Shown one piece after another: positions 1 to 8,805 of a stretch of DNA of 64,000 bases (positions within the stretch are counted from its first letter, which is position 1; each line of letters begins with the position of its first letter). The stretch is from Bradyrhizobium sp. AT1 (GTDB taxonomy: Bacteria > Pseudomonadota > Alphaproteobacteria > Rhizobiales > Xanthobacteraceae), in the NCBI RefSeq assembly GCF_001590795.1, contig NZ_JXDL01000001.1, positions 6,967,710 to 7,031,709 of the forward strand, written 5' to 3'. Both the position numbers and the translations under genes were made by a program. The notes below the pieces were generated by a model. The model saw nothing but the letters and a program-made list of their open reading frames with translations. It was not told the DNA's origin and ran no database searches.

Positions 1-2532
1 ACGTTCACCGGCACGCCGCCGGCGAATTACAACGGTACGATCAGCATCAAGGTCACCGCGCGCGACGGCGCATTGGCGGTCAGCGACAGTTTTGCACTGA
101 CCATTACGCCGGTGAACGACGCGCCCGTGGTTGCGGTGCCGCTGTCCGACGTCAATTCGGCGGAGGACACCGCGATCTCCTACACGATCCCGGCCGGCCG
201 CTTCACTGATCCGGACGGCAACACGTTGACCTATTCGGCGACACTCGCGGATGGCAGCCCGCTACCGTCCTGGCTGACGCTGACCGGCACCAAGTTCACC
301 GGCACCCCGCCGCTCAACTTCAACGGCGCCATCGACATCCAGGTCACCGCGAGCGACGGTTCGCTGTCGGCCAGCGACGTCTTTACGCTGAACATCACGC
401 CGAAGAACGACGCGCCGGTGCTGGCCGTGCCGCTTCCTGACGTGTCGTCGCCGGAAGATACGCCGCTGGCGATCACGCTTCCTGCCGGCAGCTTCACCGA
501 TATCGACGGCGACACGCTGACCTACACGGCGACGCTCTCCACCGGCGCCGCGCTGCCGACCTGGCTGAGCTTCGACGGCACCACCTTCACCGGCACGCCC
601 CCGGCGAACTACAACGGCACGCTCAGCATCAAGGTCACTGCCCGCGACGGTGCGCTGACGGCGAGCGACATCTTCGCGCTGACCATCACGCCGGTGAACG
701 ACGCGCCGGTGGTCTCGGTGCCGCTATCCGACGTCAATTCGGCGGAGGATGCAGCGGTCTCCTACACGATCCCGACCGGCCGCTTCACCGATCCTGATGG
801 CAACACGCTGACCTATACCGCAACGTTGGCAGATGGCAGCCCGCTGCCGTCCTGGCTGACGCTGACGGGCGCCAGGTTTGCCGGCACTCCGCCGCTCAAT
901 TTCAACGGCGCGATCGACATCAAGGTCACCGCCAGCGACGGCACGCTCACGACCAGTGACGTCTTCACCCTGACGATCACGCCTGTCAACGACAAGCCGG
1001 TCGCGGCCAATGACGGTCCGTTCTCCGTTACCCATGGCGACACGCTCGCCATCGCGCGCGCAAGCCTGCTCGCCAACGACATCGATATCGACGGCGACAA
1101 TCTGACCATTGTCTCTGTCGGCGCCCCGCCCAAGGGCACCGTCGTGATCGACGGGCAGGGCGTCAGCTACACGCCCGATTTCGGATACGAAGGGAACGAC
1201 AGCTTCACCTATACGATCAGTGATGGTGTCGCGACAGCAACGGCCACCGTCAGCCTCACCATCTCGAACGCCTTCGAGGGCTGGGTTGTTGGGACCGCCG
1301 GCGTCGACACGCTGGTCGGCGATGCGATCGCTCTGAACAGCATCTACGGCGCCGGCGGAAACGACGTCATCACCGGGGGCGCTGTCGCGGACCGTCTGGC
1401 CGGCGGCATCGGCAACGACACGCTCAACGGCAATGACGGCGATGATTCGTTCTGGGGCATGGCCGGCAACGACACCATCAATGGCGGCAACGGCACTGAC
1501 ATCGCCTATTACAATGGTGTGATGTCGACCTATTCGATCGTCACGTCGGCGGGGTCGGTTCAGGTTACCGACAATTCCACCGCGAATGGCAGCGACGGCG
1601 TCGACACGCTCACGAGCATCGAAAGGCTCATCTTCCGCAACGGCGAGACGGTCACGCTGGCGGCGCCGATCATCCTCGATCTCGACGGCCTCGGGGTGGA
1701 AACCACAACCGCCAGCCAGTCCTCCGCGACGTTTGATATCGACGGCGACGGAACAGCCGACGACACCAGTTGGATCGGGACCACGGAAGCGTTCCTGTTC
1801 CTCGATCGCGACCGCAACAGAACCGTGAGCGGCATTTCGGAGTTGAGCTTTGCCGACGATGTGGCGGGTGCGCGCTCCGATCTCGAAGGCCTGCGCGCCT
1901 TCGACAGCAACCGCGACGGAATGCTTTCTGCCGACGACATTCGTTTCGGCGATTTCAACCTGTGGCAGGACCGCAACGGCGACGGTTCCGCGCAGGACGG
2001 GGAGGTCCTGTCGCTGTCAACCGCTGGTGTGCGCTCGATCAATCTGACGGCATCCGCGACGGATGCGTCCTGGGAGTTCGGCAGCACCGTGATCGTCAAT
2101 CGCGGGAGCTACACCCGCACTGACGGGCGCACGATGGACTATGCCGATGCCGCATTGACGCGGGCGACGCAACCGCTCGCCACCGGCAGCGCCGCGAGCT
2201 CGGCCCAAACCCTGGCCTCCGCGCTCGAGATCCTGTCCGCGAATCCCGCGCCTTCGATTGGTGAGCAGTTCTGGCGCGCGATGGATGCGATGGCAGGGCC
2301 GGACAAGCCGAACGGAGCGGGTGCTGGGGCAGGCGCCGCCGGTCCGTCGCAGCCCGGCGCCGACGCTGACGGTTGGGCCGGACGCGCGGCGGGTGAGGGG
2401 ACGACGGATCAGTCGTCCACGCTGCTCGCGCTGATGCGGCAGGAGATGTCGGCGTTCGGCAGCAATCCTGGTGCGGCCGATCTCGCTTGGCGCAAGGAGA
2501 CTGCGGCGCATCCGACAGACTTCTTCGCCTGA
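1..2532 (+). CDS. Large secreted cadherin/Ig-like repeat protein with RTX and EF-hand-like calcium sites (5' partial)
   Basis: The frame is open from base 1, so the N-terminus lies outside the window; 843 residues are visible. Nucleotides 1-984 encode about 3.4 tandem 97-residue Ig-like (He_PIG-type) domains, each with a TGTPP turn and ending in an ND(A/K)P linker. A cadherin-like domain follows (about 985-1270, motifs LANDID and GNDSFTYT). Next come RTX nonapeptide-like repeats (about 1345-1510, GGNDVITGG, GIGNDTLNG) and aspartate-rich EF-hand-like loops (DIDGDGTADD, DRNGDGSAQDGE, about 1735-2004). RTX proteins of this build are usually exported by a type I system and act as adhesins or surface proteins. 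No ABC/MFP exporter genes for it are visible here. The Ala/Gly-rich C-terminus has no sortase or barrel signal. The adhesin role is inferred from family resemblance. Confidence 0.85.
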   Translation, partial: TFTGTPPANYNGTISIKVTARDGALAVSDSFALTITPVNDAPVVAVPLSDVNSAEDTAISYTIPAGRFTDPDGNTLTYSATLADGSPLPSWLTLTGTKFTGTPPLNFNGAIDIQVTASDGSLSASDVFTLNITPKNDAPVLAVPLPDVSSPEDTPLAITLPAGSFTDIDGDTLTYTATLSTGAALPTWLSFDGTTFTGTPPANYNGTLSIKVTARDGALTASDIFALTITPVNDAPVVSVPLSDVNSAEDAAVSYTIPTGRFTDPDGNTLTYTATLADGSPLPSWLTLTGARFAGTPPLNFNGAIDIKVTASDGTLTTSDVFTLTITPVNDKPVAANDGPFSVTHGDTLAIARASLLANDIDIDGDNLTIVSVGAPPKGTVVIDGQGVSYTPDFGYEGNDSFTYTISDGVATATATVSLTISNAFEGWVVGTAGVDTLVGDAIALNSIYGAGGNDVITGGAVADRLAGGIGNDTLNGNDGDDSFWGMAGNDTINGGNGTDIAYYNGVMSTYSIVTSAGSVQVTDNSTANGSDGVDTLTSIERLIFRNGETVTLAAPIILDLDGLGVETTTASQSSATFDIDGDGTADDTSWIGTTEAFLFLDRDRNRTVSGISELSFADDVAGARSDLEGLRAFDSNRDGMLSADDIRFGDFNLWQDRNGDGSAQDGEVLSLSTAGVRSINLTASATDASWEFGSTVIVNRGSYTRTDGRTMDYADAALTRATQPLATGSAASSAQTLASALEILSANPAPSIGEQFWRAMDAMAGPDKPNGAGAGAGAAGPSQPGADADGWAGRAAGEGTTDQSSTLLALMRQEMSAFGSNPGAADLAWRKETAAHPTDFFA
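112..984 (+). repeat. Tandem 291-bp in-frame repeats with A/B alternation
   Basis: The codons of the (G/A)TGAACGACGCGCC-type linker recur at 112, 403, 694 and 985, an exact 291-bp (97-codon) period. The unit at 403 differs from those at 112 and 694 (ANYNG and PLPDVSSPED versus PLNFNG and PLSDVNSAED). The truncated unit at 1-111 matches the 403 type (compare 1-111 with 583-693). The array is therefore B-A-B-A with a 582-bp higher-order period. Confidence 0.9.
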
Positions 2533-2568
2533 CGCAGCCCCCGACCGTCGATCCTGCGCAAGCGGGAC

Positions 2569-5500
2569 TCACCGTTCACTCGGCGGCCGGGGTAACTCGC
2601 TGGCAGGCAATGGCTTGCTCTTCATCAGCTCCCGCAGGTGCTGGAAAGTCACGTAGAGCATCGGCACCAGGAAGATTCCGATCGAGCTTGCCGCGAGCAT
2701 GCCCGCGAACACTGCCGTACCGACAGCCCTGCGGCTGAGCTCCGCGGCGCCGGTCGCGATCACGAGCGGCAGGAGACCAAGGATGAAGGCGACGGAGGTC
2801 ATCATGACCGCGCGGAAGCGCATATGCGCGCCCTGGACCGCGGCGTCGTCGAGCGCCACGCCTGCCTCGCGTCGCTCCTTGGCGAATTCGACGATCAGAA
2901 TGCCGTTCTTGGCGGCGAGCGCAATCAGCACCACCAGCCCGATCTGGCCGTAGAGGTCGAGATTGAGGCCTGCGAGATTGATGCCGACATAGGAGCCGAG
3001 CACGCCGACGACGACGGACAGCAGCACCGGGATCGGGATCACCGTGCTCTCATAGAGCGCCACCAGGAACAAATAGGCAAACAGCACGGCAAGCATCAGC
3101 ACGATGCCGGTCTGGCCGGCGGCCTGCTGCTCCTGATAGGCGGTGCCGGTCCACGCAAAGCTGTAACCGTCAGGCAGTACGGCATTGGAGACATCGGCCA
3201 TCGCAGCCATTGCGGTGCCTGAAGAGACCCCGGGCGCCGGGCTGCCGTTCACCGTCACCGAGCGGTAATTGTTGTAGCGGGTGATCACCTGGGGGCCAGT
3301 CACGATCCTGATCCCGGCCAGTGATCTGATCGGCACCATCTGCCCGGTGCTATTGCGCAGATAGATGCGCCAGATGTCCGAGATATCGCCGCGATCGAAT
3401 GCTTCGCCCTGGACGTTGACCTGCCAGGTGCGGCCAAACCGGTTGAAATTGTTGACGTAGATGCCGCCGAGCGTCGCCTGCAGGGCGGTGAAGATGTCGC
3501 TGATCCCTACTCCGAGCGCCTGCGCCTTGCCACGGTCGATGTCGAGATGGATGGACGGATTGGTCGCGGTGAACGTGGAAAAGACCCGCGCCAGACGAGG
3601 ATCGGCATTGGCGGCGCCGATCAGCGCGTTGGTGACGCTCGAGATCTCGGCCGGGCTCTGCCCTTCCAATGCCTGGAGCTGGTATTCGAAGCCGCCGCCG
3701 GTGGAGAGACCGATGATCGGTGGCAGGTTGAACGGCAGCACATTGGCCTGTCGGATCTGCGCGCCGACCGCGAAAGTCTGCCGGATCAGCGCTTGCGCGG
3801 AATTCGTTGCTGCCTTGCGATCGGCAAATGGCTTCAAGCGAGTGACGACGAGGGCGCTGTTCGATTCCGATGCGCCGTCGAGCAGGGAAAAGCCGACGAT
3901 GGCCAGGACGTGGTCCACGGCCGGCAGCTGCTTGAGGACGGCTTCGACCTGCCGGGTGACCTCGCTGGTTCGCGCCACCGACGCACCGTCCGGCAGTTGG
4001 ACCGAGGTAAAGAAGGCGCCCTGATCTTCCTCGGGCAGGAAACCCGTCGGCGTGATCAGCGACATGCCGAAGACGCCGGCGGCCAGCAGCGCGACGAACA
4101 GGAGAGAGAGGCCGGCCACGCGCACGAGACGCCGGACGCCGCTGCTGTAGCGGTCACGAATCCAATCGATTGAGCCGAGGACGCGGCCCATGATGCCGCG
4201 CCTGGGACCGGTGTGGCGCAGGAACAGCGCGCACAGGGCAGGTGACAGTGTCAGCGCGTTCAACGCCGAAATCATCATCGCGGCGCTGATCGTCACCGCG
4301 AACTGGCGAAATAGCGTTCCGGAAACGCCTGGAATGAATGCGATGGGTACGAAGACCGACAGCAGCACCAGGGTGATCGCGATGATCGGCGCGGTGATCT
4401 GCGTCATGGCCTTCTTGCTGGCCTCGGTGGAGGAAAGGGTGGGCTCCTCCTCCATCACCCGTTCGACGTTCTCGACGACGACGATGGCGTCGTCCACGAC
4501 GATGCCGATCGCGAGCACCATCGCCAGCAGGGAGACCGTGTTGGCGGAATAGCCCAGCACCAGCAGGACGGCGAAAGTGCCAATCAGGCTCACGGGAACC
4601 GCGATCGCGGGGACCACCGTGGCCCGGAGATTGCCGAGGAAGAGGTACACCACGATCACGACCAGCACGAAGGCTTCGCCCAGCGTCTGCAGCACTTCCG
4701 CGATGGTGTCGCGGACGAAGCTCGTGGAATCGTATTGCACCAGGTAGCTCAGTCCGGTGGGGAAGTGCTGCGACAGCCGCTGCATCGTCGCCGCCACGGC
4801 CTGTGCGGTGGTCACCGCATTGGCGCCCGGCGCCAGATAAATCGCGACCGGAACGGCCGCGCGCCCGTCGATCCGCGCTTCGCTGTCGAGGTTCTGTGCG
4901 CCCATCTCGACGCGAGCAACGTCCTTCACCAGCAGGGACGAGCCGTCCGGGTTGGCACGCAGCACGATATCAGCGAATTGATCGACGGTTGCGAGCCTGC
5001 CCAGGGTTTGCACGTTGAACTGGAATTGCTGGTCATCGCTGATCGGCCGCGCCCCGATGCGGCCGACCGGGGCCTGGATGCTTTGCGTGCGAATTGCGGC
5101 AATGACATCCGACGGCGTGAGATTGAGGCTGGTAAGCCGCTGCGTGTCGAACCAGATCCGCATCGAGTAGTTCATCTTGGCGAACAGGTTGGCCTGGCCC
5201 ACCCCCGGGGTGCTCGCGATCGCATCGAGTACGTTGATGATGGCGTAGTTCGTGATGAACAGCGGGTCCTGCTCGCCATTGGCGCTGTAAAGAACGAGGA
5301 ATTGCAGGATCGACGAGGACCGTTTGCGGACCGTTACCCCCTGCTGCTGCACTTCGGTCGGCAACTGCGACAGCGCGCTCTGCACGCGGTTGTTGACATT
5401 GACGGTGTTGATGTCGGGGTTTGTGCCGAGCGCGAACGAAACCGTCAGCGTGTAGCTGCCGTCGCTGGCGCTGGTCGATTTCATGTAGAGCGCGCGGTCG

Positions 5501-5718
5501 ACGCCGATGATCTGTGCCTCCAAGGGCTGGGCGACGCTGCTCTCGACGACGTCGGCGGACGCTCCCGGGAAGGTGCCGGAGACGGTGACCTGTGGGGGCA
5601 CGATGTCCGGAAATTGTGCCACCGGGATCTGCATCAGCGCCAGCGCGCCGGCGATGGTGATGATGAAGGCGATCACCATCGCCAGCCGGGGACGATCGAT
5701 GAAGACAGCGGACATCAT
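2569..5718 (-). CDS. RND multidrug efflux permease, HAE1 (AcrB/MexB) family
   Basis: A 1049-residue inner-membrane pump, the usual length for AcrB homologues. TM1 is at residues 12-30, followed by the PxxPDIVPPQVTV porter start. The proton-relay pair D409-D410 sits in TM4 (GIVVDDAIVVVENV), and a second TM bundle ends near residue 1030. It should export drugs or other amphiphiles from the inner leaflet and periplasm using the proton gradient. It follows the adaptor gene with a 4-bp ATGA overlap if the first ATG is used (a second ATG follows directly), which indicates translational coupling. No outer-membrane factor is adjacent, so it probably uses a TolC-like protein encoded elsewhere. It is convergent with the RTX protein gene. 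Substrate unknown. Confidence 0.95.
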   Translation of the reverse strand: MMSAVFIDRPRLAMVIAFIITIAGALALMQIPVAQFPDIVPPQVTVSGTFPGASADVVESSVAQPLEAQIIGVDRALYMKSTSASDGSYTLTVSFALGTNPDINTVNVNNRVQSALSQLPTEVQQQGVTVRKRSSSILQFLVLYSANGEQDPLFITNYAIINVLDAIASTPGVGQANLFAKMNYSMRIWFDTQRLTSLNLTPSDVIAAIRTQSIQAPVGRIGARPISDDQQFQFNVQTLGRLATVDQFADIVLRANPDGSSLLVKDVARVEMGAQNLDSEARIDGRAAVPVAIYLAPGANAVTTAQAVAATMQRLSQHFPTGLSYLVQYDSTSFVRDTIAEVLQTLGEAFVLVVIVVYLFLGNLRATVVPAIAVPVSLIGTFAVLLVLGYSANTVSLLAMVLAIGIVVDDAIVVVENVERVMEEEPTLSSTEASKKAMTQITAPIIAITLVLLSVFVPIAFIPGVSGTLFRQFAVTISAAMMISALNALTLSPALCALFLRHTGPRRGIMGRVLGSIDWIRDRYSSGVRRLVRVAGLSLLFVALLAAGVFGMSLITPTGFLPEEDQGAFFTSVQLPDGASVARTSEVTRQVEAVLKQLPAVDHVLAIVGFSLLDGASESNSALVVTRLKPFADRKAATNSAQALIRQTFAVGAQIRQANVLPFNLPPIIGLSTGGGFEYQLQALEGQSPAEISSVTNALIGAANADPRLARVFSTFTATNPSIHLDIDRGKAQALGVGISDIFTALQATLGGIYVNNFNRFGRTWQVNVQGEAFDRGDISDIWRIYLRNSTGQMVPIRSLAGIRIVTGPQVITRYNNYRSVTVNGSPAPGVSSGTAMAAMADVSNAVLPDGYSFAWTGTAYQEQQAAGQTGIVLMLAVLFAYLFLVALYESTVIPIPVLLSVVVGVLGSYVGINLAGLNLDLYGQIGLVVLIALAAKNGILIVEFAKERREAGVALDDAAVQGAHMRFRAVMMTSVAFILGLLPLVIATGAAELSRRAVGTAVFAGMLAASSIGIFLVPMLYVTFQHLRELMKSKPLPASELPRPPSER

Positions 5719-7001
5719 GGCCTGTCACCCGCCCGGCCGGTCTTGCCGGAGGTGCTGGGAGCTGCTTGCGGGTTCGCACCGTCCGCAGCCTTCATGCTCG
5801 ACAGGATCAGTGGACTTGCCGGCCCCGGCGAAACGACCTGGCCGGGGCGAATCCGCTGCAGGCCTTCGACGATCACCCTGTCGCCGGCCGCGAGTCCTGT
5901 GATGACCGCTGCGATGGTCGGGGTCGATTGTCCGAGCTGGATGCGGCGCTGCTCGGCCTTGTTGTCGGCGCCGACAACGAGAACATAGTCGCCCTGCTGG
6001 TCCGAGAGCACGGCGGAGCGCGGGATCGCCAGCACCTCGATCGGCTGAACGCCCTCCAGCACGACGGTCACGAACTCGCCGTCGGTCAGTTCGTGAACGG
6101 TGACGCCGGCCGCCGAGGACGTCCGCAGGATAGGATTGCCGATCTCGCCGCGTACGGTGATCGTGTCCGTGTTCTGAGCGATGGTGTTGTCGACGAAATT
6201 CAGCTTGCCGGACTGGCCGTACATCCGGCCGTCGGGCAGTCGCAGCCTGATGACGACGGCTTCCAGGCCGCCTCGCGGCCCGTATCGTTCCCGCAGTTCC
6301 AGTCCCTGGCGCAGCGGTACGGGGAAGGTGACGTACATCGGGTCCTGGCTGACGATGGTGGTCAGCACGCCCGAGCTTGGGCCGACGACGTTGCCCTCCG
6401 TCAATGCCGTGCGTCCGATCTTGCCGGCGATCGGTGCACTGATCCTGGTGTAGTCGAGATTGATCCGGGAGGCCTGGACCTGGGCTTGTGCGGCCTGGAC
6501 CTGGGCTTCGAGACTGAGCTGGTTCGCGATGGCGGCGTCGTAAGTGGATTGTTGCCCGGCAGGGCCCCCGAGCAGGGTTCGCGCACGTTCCGTCGTCTGC
6601 TTGGCGTTGTCGAGAGTCGCTTGAAGCTGCGCTACCTGCGCCTGTTTCGAGGCGAGATCCGCTTCGAAGGGGCCCCGCTCCAGCCGGTAAAGCTCATCGC
6701 CCTTGCTGATCTCGGCGCCTTCCTCGAACAGGCGACGTTCCAGAAATGCGGTGACGCGCGCGACGACATTGACCCGATTGATCGCCTCGATCCGCCCGAG
6801 AAATTCACTGCTCTCGGTGATCGGTCGCCTGGTCGCCTCTACGACGCCGACCGCGGGTGGGCCCGGCGCGGCGGGTTGGGTCCGGGCCAGCCCGCCGGCG
6901 ATGATCGTCAGCAGAGTTGTCGCCAGAAGCCTGACCGAGACGCCAGCAAGGGTCATTGTGCGCTCATTGCAACCGGGCTCGAGACCGGTCCGGTGGTTCA
7001 C
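5715..7001 (-). CDS. RND efflux periplasmic adaptor (AcrA/MexA family)
   Basis: A 428-residue membrane-fusion protein. After an N-terminal hydrophobic segment come the first beta-barrel/lipoyl half (GRIEAINRVNVVARV), an alpha-hairpin rich in Ala and Gln (about residues 105-190), the second lipoyl half (ISAPIAGKIGRT) and the membrane-proximal domain (EGLQRIRPGQVV). It links the RND permease at 2569-5718 to an outer-membrane channel. The GTG at 7001 is preceded by GAGG 5 bases upstream. ATG at 6956 (MTLAGVSV) is an alternative that puts the signal peptide right at the N-terminus. It starts 10 bases after the stop of the small membrane protein upstream, suggesting one operon. Confidence 0.92.
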   Translation of the reverse strand: MNHRTGLEPGCNERTMTLAGVSVRLLATTLLTIIAGGLARTQPAAPGPPAVGVVEATRRPITESSEFLGRIEAINRVNVVARVTAFLERRLFEEGAEISKGDELYRLERGPFEADLASKQAQVAQLQATLDNAKQTTERARTLLGGPAGQQSTYDAAIANQLSLEAQVQAAQAQVQASRINLDYTRISAPIAGKIGRTALTEGNVVGPSSGVLTTIVSQDPMYVTFPVPLRQGLELRERYGPRGGLEAVVIRLRLPDGRMYGQSGKLNFVDNTIAQNTDTITVRGEIGNPILRTSSAAGVTVHELTDGEFVTVVLEGVQPIEVLAIPRSAVLSDQQGDYVLVVGADNKAEQRRIQLGQSTPTIAAVITGLAAGDRVIVEGLQRIRPGQVVSPGPASPLILSSMKAADGANPQAAPSTSGKTGRAGDRP

Positions 7002-7011
7002 CGGCGCCTCG

Positions 7012-7266
7012 TTACTCCCGCGGTGTTCGATCGCTGCGCACGGGCTCGTCGTAACCCTTGCGGCGGCTATAGAACATCAGTGCGATCAGGCCGCAGCCGG
7101 ACACCAGCATCAAGATGGCAGCTCCTGCCAGGATGGCGTTGCGATAAAACGGCATCGATGGCGTTTCCTGCCATACCGCCACGGAGTACCAGGTCGTCAT
7201 AACGAGAAGCGCTGCGAGGATGGCTCCAAGAAGCCATTGATTGGTGTGGCGCACGATCGCCTCCAT
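7012..7266 (-). CDS. Small two-TM membrane protein
   Basis: An 84-residue protein with two hydrophobic spans (about residues 11-30 and 42-66), a Trp/Tyr-containing loop between them, and a basic, Arg-rich C-terminal tail that probably faces the cytoplasm. I do not recognise a family. It lies 10 bases upstream of the RND adaptor start and in the same direction, so it may be cotranscribed with the pump and could be an accessory subunit. No strong ribosome site is visible before ATG 7266. Function unknown; it is called on hydrophobicity pattern and tight operon packing. Confidence 0.65.
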   Translation of the reverse strand: MEAIVRHTNQWLLGAILAALLVMTTWYSVAVWQETPSMPFYRNAILAGAAILMLVSGCGLIALMFYSRRKGYDEPVRSDRTPRE

Positions 7267-7328
7267 CGTCTGGTTGGGGTTGCTTGGCCTTCACAACCCA
7301 TCGGCCGCCTGCGGATTGCGTAAGGGAC

Positions 7329-7607
7329 CTAGCGCCACTGCCATCCGCAGCGACGACGACCGCGATGCCACCAGCAAACCCAGCGGCGCCTGCGCGGTCG
7401 CCGGCGGCCCCAGCCAGGATGAGGCGGCGGTCCCCATTGTGTCCGCGTCAGGAGATCCGACGGGCCGGCGGTCTGGCCGAGCACGGGGGCGATCGGCATC
7501 GCTTCCGCGACCGCAATGAAGCGAACGCCGATGGTGCCTATCGCCGCGGCAGCTACCGCATTTTTGGCAAGGCCAAGGAAAGCGCGACGGTTGGGGGTGT
7601 CCATCAT
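7329..7607 (-). CDS. Tat-signal, Arg/Trp-rich small secreted protein
   Basis: A 92-residue protein that starts with a twin-arginine-type leader (NRRAFLGLAKNAVAAAAIG), predicted to be cleaved after an Ala-rich segment. The mature part is a Gly/Pro stretch followed by a strongly cationic tail with WVCWWHRGRRRC, about one third Arg and rich in Trp, with two cysteines. Similar peptides, from memory, are scattered through Bradyrhizobium genomes, sometimes annotated as protamine-like. AAGGAG lies a few bases before the tandem ATG codons. It sits between hdeD and the RND operon. Role unknown; the tail resembles a membrane- or nucleic-acid-binding peptide, which is inference only. Confidence 0.75.
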   Translation of the reverse strand: MMDTPNRRAFLGLAKNAVAAAAIGTIGVRFIAVAEAMPIAPVLGQTAGPSDLLTRTQWGPPPHPGWGRRRPRRRRWVCWWHRGRRRCGWQWR

Positions 7608-7622
7608 CTTCTTCTCCTTAAG

Positions 7623-8180
7623 TTACGCAGCCCGCCGCACGGACTGAAGCGCGTATAGCAGCCAGGCAAGGCCGTGCGAGATCAGGTCGACGCCAAGCAG
7701 GAAACCGAGGATCCACAAGCTCATGGTGGGGAAGCTGAACAGGATCAGCGCGCCAGCGACCACCCCGAAGACGCCGGAGATCAGCATCATCCAACCGTTC
7801 TGGCTCCAATGAGCGAAGCTCAGTATGGATCGAATGACGCCTGAGGCGATCAGGATCGCGCCGAGGAAATAAGTGAGGATCAAAGCGCCGGAGGCGGGCT
7901 GGGTCAGCAGCACGAGCCCGAAGGCGACGTAGAGGGCGCCGAGCAGGATCTGCCACAGAAAGCCGCCCCATCCTTTGGTCCAGAGGGCGTGGGCGATCTC
8001 GAACGCGCCGGCCGCGATCGCCGTCAATCCGATCAGCTTCACGCTGATGATGGTCGCGAACGCCACATCGCTGAGAGCTGCGATACCGGCAGCGATCATG
8101 ACGATGCCCAGCAGAGCGCAGACCCACAGGGGTGGAGGGCCCAGAGCTGCGATGCCGGGCCGGCTGTCATAGACTGTCAT
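7623..8180 (-). CDS. HdeD family acid-resistance membrane protein
   Basis: A 185-residue protein with six predicted TM helices. The repeated HdeD-type pattern is clear: LLGIVMIAAGIAAL, a WGGFLWQILLGALY helix pair, and LISGVFGVVAGALIL. HdeD is an inner-membrane protein linked to survival at low pH and high cell density in enterobacteria. In Rhizobiales the family is common and its role is less clear. AGGAGCG precedes ATG 8180. The next gene (Tat peptide) begins 15 bases after the stop. It lies on the same strand as the envelope genes from 12.6 kb down to 2.6 kb, which may form one or more long operons. Confidence 0.85.
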   Translation of the reverse strand: MTVYDSRPGIAALGPPPLWVCALLGIVMIAAGIAALSDVAFATIISVKLIGLTAIAAGAFEIAHALWTKGWGGFLWQILLGALYVAFGLVLLTQPASGALILTYFLGAILIASGVIRSILSFAHWSQNGWMMLISGVFGVVAGALILFSFPTMSLWILGFLLGVDLISHGLAWLLYALQSVRRAA

Positions 8181-8319
8181 GCCACGCTCCTGATCTCCTG
8201 GTGATCGCCACCCCGACGCGACCGTAGCTTCGGAGCCGGAGCATCGACATCCGACGAAACCCTGAACGACCGTGCGGGAATGTTCGCATGGAGTCTCGGG
8301 AGGGCTCCCCGTGAGCGAA

Positions 8320-8805
8320 CTACCGCCTGCCGCGCGGACCCAGAGTCAGGTTGGTCACGCCCGCCGCGAGATTGATTCCGATCGATCGCTCGATCGACAG
8401 CGGCTGCAACATCACGCTCCGGCGCGAGCCGCCAATCAGGACGTTGGCTCCGAGGCCGGGGCCGAATGCGATACTGCCGCTCGCGCCCACATAGTTTCCT
8501 CGCAGCGTAGCGGGGCCGATCCGCGAATTCTTGGCGAAGACGGCCCAGGAGAGAGAGCCCGCCGAGGTCACTCCCAGGTCGAGCCCAACGCGCCTGATGC
8601 GTCCCTCATAGATGTATTGTCGAGGGGGCCTGCGTGCATAGAAGAAAGTACAGCGCAGCGATTGCGCCGATCCAAGGACCAGGCCCACGCGCGGGGAGCT
8701 GAGGCACAACAGCCTGCCGACCCGGAATGTGTCGGCGCGGGCGGGGGAGGCGGCGCAGCAAAGCAACGCGCATCCGGCAACGCAAAGGAACCGCATCATT
8801 CGCAT
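8320..8805 (-). CDS. DUF992 secreted protein
   Basis: A 161-residue protein with a clear signal peptide (MRFLCVAGCALLCCAASPARA). The body matches the DUF992 pattern I know: a GRLLC start with paired cysteines, LRCTFF, YEGRIRRVGLDLGVT, LSWAVFA, YVGASG, GANVLIGGS, and LQPLSIERSIGINLAAGVTNLTL. The family is confined largely to Alphaproteobacteria and is predicted to be periplasmic; its function is not known. The ATG follows directly on the stop of the upstream membrane protein gene, so the two are probably cotranslated. Confidence 0.85.
   Translation of the reverse strand: MRMMRFLCVAGCALLCCAASPARADTFRVGRLLCLSSPRVGLVLGSAQSLRCTFFYARRPPRQYIYEGRIRRVGLDLGVTSAGSLSWAVFAKNSRIGPATLRGNYVGASGSIAFGPGLGANVLIGGSRRSVMLQPLSIERSIGINLAAGVTNLTLGPRGRR

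Noticed and set aside
112..984. CRISPR-like regular repeats
   Set aside because: The period is 291 bp, fully coding and domain-sized; there are no short spacers.
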